Assembly (NCBI RefSeq): GCF_947495315.1
Contig: NZ_CANLYD010000009.1
Location: 62,001 to 126,000 of the forward strand
Source: an uncultured Aquimarina sp.
GTDB taxonomy: Bacteria > Bacteroidota > Bacteroidia > Flavobacteriales > Flavobacteriaceae
DNA length: 64,000 bases
Direction of reading: 5' to 3'
Positions 60,034 through 64,000 of the stretch are shown here, piece after piece (the first letter of the stretch is position 1; every line of letters begins with the position of its first letter). Below the pieces are notes generated by a model. It did not search any database and was not told the origin of the DNA. It was given only the letters and a program-made list of their open reading frames with translations. Position numbers and translations under genes: made by a program.

Positions 60034-61869
60034 TTATCCCCAATGTCCTCTGGAAACTCTCAAAGGGGTTTTTGTTTTGGCAGCATCCTTTGTTTCAACA
60101 AGGCTTTTACAAGGAGTATTATCCATTGGCTTAATAACACCTTTAGATATTTTACTCAATGCTAAATCAGAAGATCTTAATGATCCATTTACCCAACCTT
60201 GCATATCAGAAATAGCTTCATTACACATATAAAATCCAGGTAATGGATTCGAGAGATATTCGATGGTTTTTTTATCATCCACATTCAGCTGCCATTGATG
60301 GTATGCATGTTCAAAATCATCTTCTCCGTTCCATAAACGATAACTGGTAAAAATAGGCTCAGGAATATTAGTGACCCCAAATAATAATCCCATTTGTTTC
60401 CTTGCTTCAGCCACTACAGCTTGTGACGCTGGGAAAACGGTTTGCGATTTCATTTCATTATATTTTTCCTGCAATGGCGAAGTGAATTTTGGACCCACAT
60501 TTTGTAGCCCTTTCCAGAAATTAGTATTGTTAAAATCACAGTATAAGGTCAAGGCGGCTGGTTCTTCACCACTAATAAGGGAAACCGTTCCCTTTTTATG
60601 ATCCACGTCCAAATCTTCTACAGAATAGAATGGATATATAGAATTTATTGGTAAATCCGTAAAATTAGGTCCGAATTCTATTTTTGGTCTTCCTGTAGAT
60701 TTGGTATACCACCAAGCTTCTCTGAAATAGAAATTAATCTTCATCAGATTCATTCCTAAGACCCCATTAATACTTTCCCACAATCTCATTCCATCATGTT
60801 TCTTATTTGTTGTATAAAGCGCTGGAGATTTAGTATAAAGTGATTTAAATCCGGTAGCTGCAATCGCAGATATTATTTGTTTTGCTTTTATCTTTTTGTA
60901 TTCACCACACGGAATATTTGGTTTGGAATTTTGCCCTTCGGGAGCTTCGGTAAGATGTATGGTAAAATCATTCTCTTCTCCTTGGATGCTATCTATATTG
61001 GTACTGAGATAAATGTTTACTTTTCCTTCCAATTCTTTTTTAATAGTATCTGGTAGCGTACTAAAACCATATTTAAAGGTATAATATGTTGGATCTTTTG
61101 GAAAGTCGGCCAGAATCTGCCAAGCATCACCAGCGTTTGGCAATGACTTAAAAGGCCCTGCAAATCCAATAGTATTAGTGAGCATTTCTATACATTCTTC
61201 AGAATATCCCATATCCCGTAATAATCCCCATAATTGCCATTCATTAATAGGAATTCCTTTCCATGTAAAATGTAATCTGAATTTTTGCCAATATTCTGGG
61301 GTCTGATCCTCATCCAAAATAATATCATTTGCTTCCAAAATTCTATTGTAAGCATTCGTTACAATCTGTACAGGACTTAATCCAATCTCTTCTGGACTTA
61401 AATCATATAATTGACTCCAGATCATATTTCCTCCAGCATTAGCTTCTGCCAATGAAAAACTATGTCCTCTAATACAAAATCTATTGGTGTCATCTGTACT
61501 TGACATTGGAAAAGGCACAATCTCATCACATATATTTAATGCGCCATTAAGAGTCATTAATTCTTCCATATTATAATTGAAACGCATACCTCCTTGCTCT
61601 TCCTTCACCCAATCAATCTGTACCTGATCATAAAAATTACGGATTCCATTTTCATCAGAAGCTTTATGATTTCCACGAATAGGAATTAAATCCGATTGTA
61701 GTCTACCTCCAGTTCGATTTAGACGTTCATATATCGCAATTTTTTTTCCTGAGTAAGTAGGATCATTGATCAATCGATATGCGCAATAAAGACCAGAAAT
61801 ACCTGCTCCAATAATCGCAATGTCCACATCATCATGATCTGAAATTTCATTAAATTTTAAGATAGTCAT
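60034..61869 (-). CDS. FAD-dependent amine / L-amino-acid oxidase family protein
   Basis: 611 residues. Dinucleotide fold DVDIAIIGAGISGLYCAYRL (about 14-33), then AIYERLNRTGGRLQSD (GG-R-x pairing with the FAD). The middle has the substrate domain (FYFREAWWYTKSTGRPKIEF), and the C-terminal FAD signature is GFYMCNEAISDMQGWVNGSL followed by RSSDLAL. These are hallmarks of monoamine/L-amino-acid oxidases, which form H2O2 and ammonia from the amine. No signal peptide or Tat motif. It is divergent from the tyrosinase gene across a 255-base space and upstream of the nitrobindin-like gene. Substrate is unknown. Confidence 0.85.
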   Translation of the reverse strand: MTILKFNEISDHDDVDIAIIGAGISGLYCAYRLINDPTYSGKKIAIYERLNRTGGRLQSDLIPIRGNHKASDENGIRNFYDQVQIDWVKEEQGGMRFNYNMEELMTLNGALNICDEIVPFPMSSTDDTNRFCIRGHSFSLAEANAGGNMIWSQLYDLSPEEIGLSPVQIVTNAYNRILEANDIILDEDQTPEYWQKFRLHFTWKGIPINEWQLWGLLRDMGYSEECIEMLTNTIGFAGPFKSLPNAGDAWQILADFPKDPTYYTFKYGFSTLPDTIKKELEGKVNIYLSTNIDSIQGEENDFTIHLTEAPEGQNSKPNIPCGEYKKIKAKQIISAIAATGFKSLYTKSPALYTTNKKHDGMRLWESINGVLGMNLMKINFYFREAWWYTKSTGRPKIEFGPNFTDLPINSIYPFYSVEDLDVDHKKGTVSLISGEEPAALTLYCDFNNTNFWKGLQNVGPKFTSPLQEKYNEMKSQTVFPASQAVVAEARKQMGLLFGVTNIPEPIFTSYRLWNGEDDFEHAYHQWQLNVDDKKTIEYLSNPLPGFYMCNEAISDMQGWVNGSLRSSDLALSKISKGVIKPMDNTPCKSLVETKDAAKTKTPLRVSRGHWG

Positions 61870-62124
61870 GTTATTTAGTATTTAAAAGTTGTGAATTCTA
61901 AGCCGGGGATTTTCCCAAAGTTCTATCATTATTTAAAAGAAAAAAAGCGTATAAACACCTGTTTTTTTGACTTACAAAAAAGCACTTTCAATTTTTAAAA
62001 AAATATTTTACCAGCCTAAAAACAAGGATTAAGAAAGAAAACAGGTATTTATACCTATACCATATTTTCCCTGTTACACCTAACTTTGAGAAGCATGGCT
62101 TAACTAAAAATATAACACACGATT
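61870..62124. promoter_or_regulatory. Divergent intergenic region, oxidase / tyrosinase
   Basis: Holds an imperfect inverted repeat, aacacctgttttt (61955-61967) and gaaaacaggtattt (62037-62050), about 70 bases apart, and a small palindrome ggtatttatacc (62044-62055). Both genes must be started from here. No clear TAnnTTTG element could be fixed. Confidence 0.35.
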
Positions 62125-64000
62125 ATGTCTGGTAAAAAGAAAAAAACTTCTCAATACGAACTGGTAAAAGAAATCCTTAATACACTACAAGGAAAAACAG
62201 TTCCCAGTTATCAAGGATTACATGCTTTTTGGTTAGATCCTAAAACTTTTATGACAGCTTTCTTATATGGACAACGACTGATTGCTCCAAAGAATGATTC
62301 AAATTCTAATCAGGAATCTGATGGGTGTTGTGGATCTAAAGATATATCTTCAGTACCCACTGTTGCCAAACAACCTGTTAAAAGTGGTGAAGGATGTTGT
62401 GGATCACAAAAAAGTTCTTCTGATACTGCTTCATTGGAGCCAGCGGTCTCTGCCGTACAGCAACCACCTACAACAACTTCTATAGGCGATTGCTGGCCAT
62501 CAGGAGGTTCTGGTGGTGGAGGTGGAAGTAGCCCAACTCAAAAACGAAGTGATCAATCTGCAATTATTATAGGATTAAAAGGACACTATCCTTTTGATGG
62601 TAGTATATTTCCAAAACTATTGTGGGATGCCTCTGCCATAGCTTCTGCAGACCAAATACAAACTATTGCTAATTGGATCGATGCAGATTGTCCGCTTACC
62701 CTAGAAGAAGAACAGAAAAGCGCAGCAAAAGTATCAGAGGTTTCTACCAACAACTCGAGACTTGCATTGGCAAATGGAGAATTGCTTCATCAAGTATCTA
62801 CCAACAAAACCAGCCAGGATCACCGAGATAATAAAGGTCTTACTATTAGAAAAGAAGTAAGTTCTCTAACACCTGAAGAATTAGCAACTTTTAGGGAAGC
62901 CCTGAACTGTATGTTTCAATATACAGACTTTTGGCAAGATGAAAGAAGCTTTGACTATTGGGCAAGAATTCATACAGATTCTTGTCAGCATGGATGGGAA
63001 CAGTTTACTACCTGGCACAGATTATATCTATACTTTTTTGAGCAAAAATTACAAGATTATGATCAGAATATTGCATTGCCATATTGGTCTTGGTCCGATT
63101 ATGCTGATCAAAATAAGAATACCTTTAACAACAAAGAATATGATCTGGGTGTCCTGCCAGAAGCCTATGGATGTTATCTAACCCAAAAAGGATTAGACAA
63201 ACTCAAAGACAAAAAAACTTCTGAAGGCAAATCCATATTAAATAAGAAAGAAATTTCTGCTTTAGAAAAGATTGTAAAAAAGGGGACCGTATATAATTCA
63301 GGTTTGCGTTTTTTAAAAGCCGCTGGAATTCCTTACGAAATTATCAATGTTAATAATGTAGCTGTTTGGTCCAATAAAATAAGAGCTATTTATGATATTC
63401 TTAAAGAAACTAATCCATTGTGGTTTCCGAATAGATGGCCTGGATCTATGGGTCCACTATCACAATATCCAACCAAAAATGATATAAACTTGCTCCTTTC
63501 CATGGATAACTTTGGGGATTTTGGAGGAGGACCCTCTTATGACCATCATTATGGATCGTTAGAAAAAGTGCATAACGGCATGCATAATTTTTCTGGAGGG
63601 ACCAATCCTACATATCCAGATAATAGCGATGAATGGAAAAAGATATACCAAAAACTAAAGCTCACTCCTGATCCCCAAAACCAGGAAAATCCTGTGTACG
63701 GGTGGATGACGGATAACAGAATAACAGCTTTTGACCCATTATTTTGGGCACACCATTCTAATGTAGACCGAATATGGGCACGATGGCAAGAATTACATAC
63801 CGGAACTCCGCAGGAAATGAATGCTGTTTTGGCTCCTTGGTCCATGACCGTTCAGGATACCATGAGTATCCAAAAGTTAGGATATACGTACATGAGAGAT
63901 TCTGTATTTTATGATGTATCTAGTAAAGTAGGACTGGTAAAATTTAATAGTGCGCCTACTAAAGTTTCAACAAATACATTAGATACACACCGCAAAGCTG
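62125..64000 (+). CDS. Tyrosinase-type (type 3 copper) protein, 3' end outside window
   Basis: Open from ATG 62125 to the window edge, at least 625 residues. The N-terminal 150 residues are low-complexity with two GCCGS motifs and a GDCWPSGGSGGGGGSS linker. A segment with IQTIANWIDADCPL follows. The type 3 copper core begins near residue 275. The CuA ligands are His283 (IHTD), His289 (CQHGW) and His298 (TWHRLYLYFF). The CuB ligands are His483 and His487 (KVHNGMHNFSGG) and His543/544 (DPLFWAHHSNVDR). Cys287-x-His289 has the spacing of the Cys-His thioether bridge of fungal tyrosinases and haemocyanins. It oxidises phenols to quinones in its family. No signal peptide. Divergently placed against the FAD oxidase; they may form one pathway. 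Confidence 0.87.
   Translation, partial: MSGKKKKTSQYELVKEILNTLQGKTVPSYQGLHAFWLDPKTFMTAFLYGQRLIAPKNDSNSNQESDGCCGSKDISSVPTVAKQPVKSGEGCCGSQKSSSDTASLEPAVSAVQQPPTTTSIGDCWPSGGSGGGGGSSPTQKRSDQSAIIIGLKGHYPFDGSIFPKLLWDASAIASADQIQTIANWIDADCPLTLEEEQKSAAKVSEVSTNNSRLALANGELLHQVSTNKTSQDHRDNKGLTIRKEVSSLTPEELATFREALNCMFQYTDFWQDERSFDYWARIHTDSCQHGWEQFTTWHRLYLYFFEQKLQDYDQNIALPYWSWSDYADQNKNTFNNKEYDLGVLPEAYGCYLTQKGLDKLKDKKTSEGKSILNKKEISALEKIVKKGTVYNSGLRFLKAAGIPYEIINVNNVAVWSNKIRAIYDILKETNPLWFPNRWPGSMGPLSQYPTKNDINLLLSMDNFGDFGGGPSYDHHYGSLEKVHNGMHNFSGGTNPTYPDNSDEWKKIYQKLKLTPDPQNQENPVYGWMTDNRITAFDPLFWAHHSNVDRIWARWQELHTGTPQEMNAVLAPWSMTVQDTMSIQKLGYTYMRDSVFYDVSSKVGLVKFNSAPTKVSTNTLDTHRKA

Noticed and set aside
58972..64000. 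The oxidase cluster as a LodA/LodB-type lysine oxidase system
   Set aside because: The oxidase has the FAD monoamine-oxidase signature rather than a LodA-type quinoprotein, and the tyrosinase has complete copper sites.

Overview
The window looks like chromosome from a low-GC marine Bacteroidota, most likely Flavobacteriaceae. The pointers are the AT-rich composition, a type IX secretion (T9SS) C-terminal sorting domain, TAnnTTTG-type -7 promoter elements, TPR-plus-HTH sensors and membrane-anchored AraC regulators. I cannot assign a genus from the sequence alone. No tRNA, rRNA, transposase, integrase or CRISPR array was seen.

Layout. (1) 1-4.4 kb: the 3' part of a caspase-like protease gene, a membrane AraC regulator and a secreted leucine-rich-repeat protein. 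(2) 4.5-12.2 kb: a tandemly duplicated two-gene signalling unit. Each unit is an alpha/beta-hydrolase fused to a degenerate cyclase-like domain and an AraC DNA-binding domain, next to a TPR/transmembrane/LuxR-like HTH protein. The upstream DNA of the two TPR genes is also duplicated. (3) 12.2-22.2 kb: cell-envelope genes. These are two coiled-coil membrane proteins, a 1393-residue T9SS-exported HYR/C-type-lectin protein, a lipoprotein plus membrane protein, an N-acetylmuramoyl-L-alanine amidase and a six-helix membrane protein. (4) 22.8-55.2 kb, all on the minus strand: a full extracellular contractile injection system (eCIS, Afp/PVC-like). Reading from its promoter it holds a DUF4255 cap, an unknown protein, sheath, three tube-like proteins, DUF5908, LysM hub, VgrG-like spike, an unknown small protein, gp25, a PAAR-like tip, the large J-like baseplate protein, two fibres, a second J-like protein, tape measure, AAA+ ATPase and five DUF4157 candidate effectors with different C-termini. 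(5) 55.6-58.9 kb: a hibernation factor, a small protein, a LysR regulator and a divergent photolyase/cryptochrome. (6) 59-64 kb: a nitrobindin-like protein and an FAD amine oxidase, divergent from a tyrosinase gene that runs off the right edge.

The most interesting observation is regulatory. Six minus-strand promoters share one rigid architecture: a direct repeat GTCG / TTTGnCG with a period of about 21 bp, then 32-33 bp to a TAnnTTTG -7 element. In five of the six, an ATAGT box sits 19-20 bp upstream of the -7 element, where the normal TTTG -33 box would be. These promoters lie upstream of the coiled-coil pair, the T9SS lectin protein, the lipoprotein operon, the amidase, the six-helix membrane protein and the eCIS operon. 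The eCIS promoter carries two stacked copies of the repeat. This suggests one activator turns on the injection machine together with a set of envelope genes, including a wall hydrolase that could help release particles. The second main observation is that the five candidate effectors share a near-constant N-terminal leader joined to two subtypes of DUF4157 and at least four unrelated C-terminal domains.
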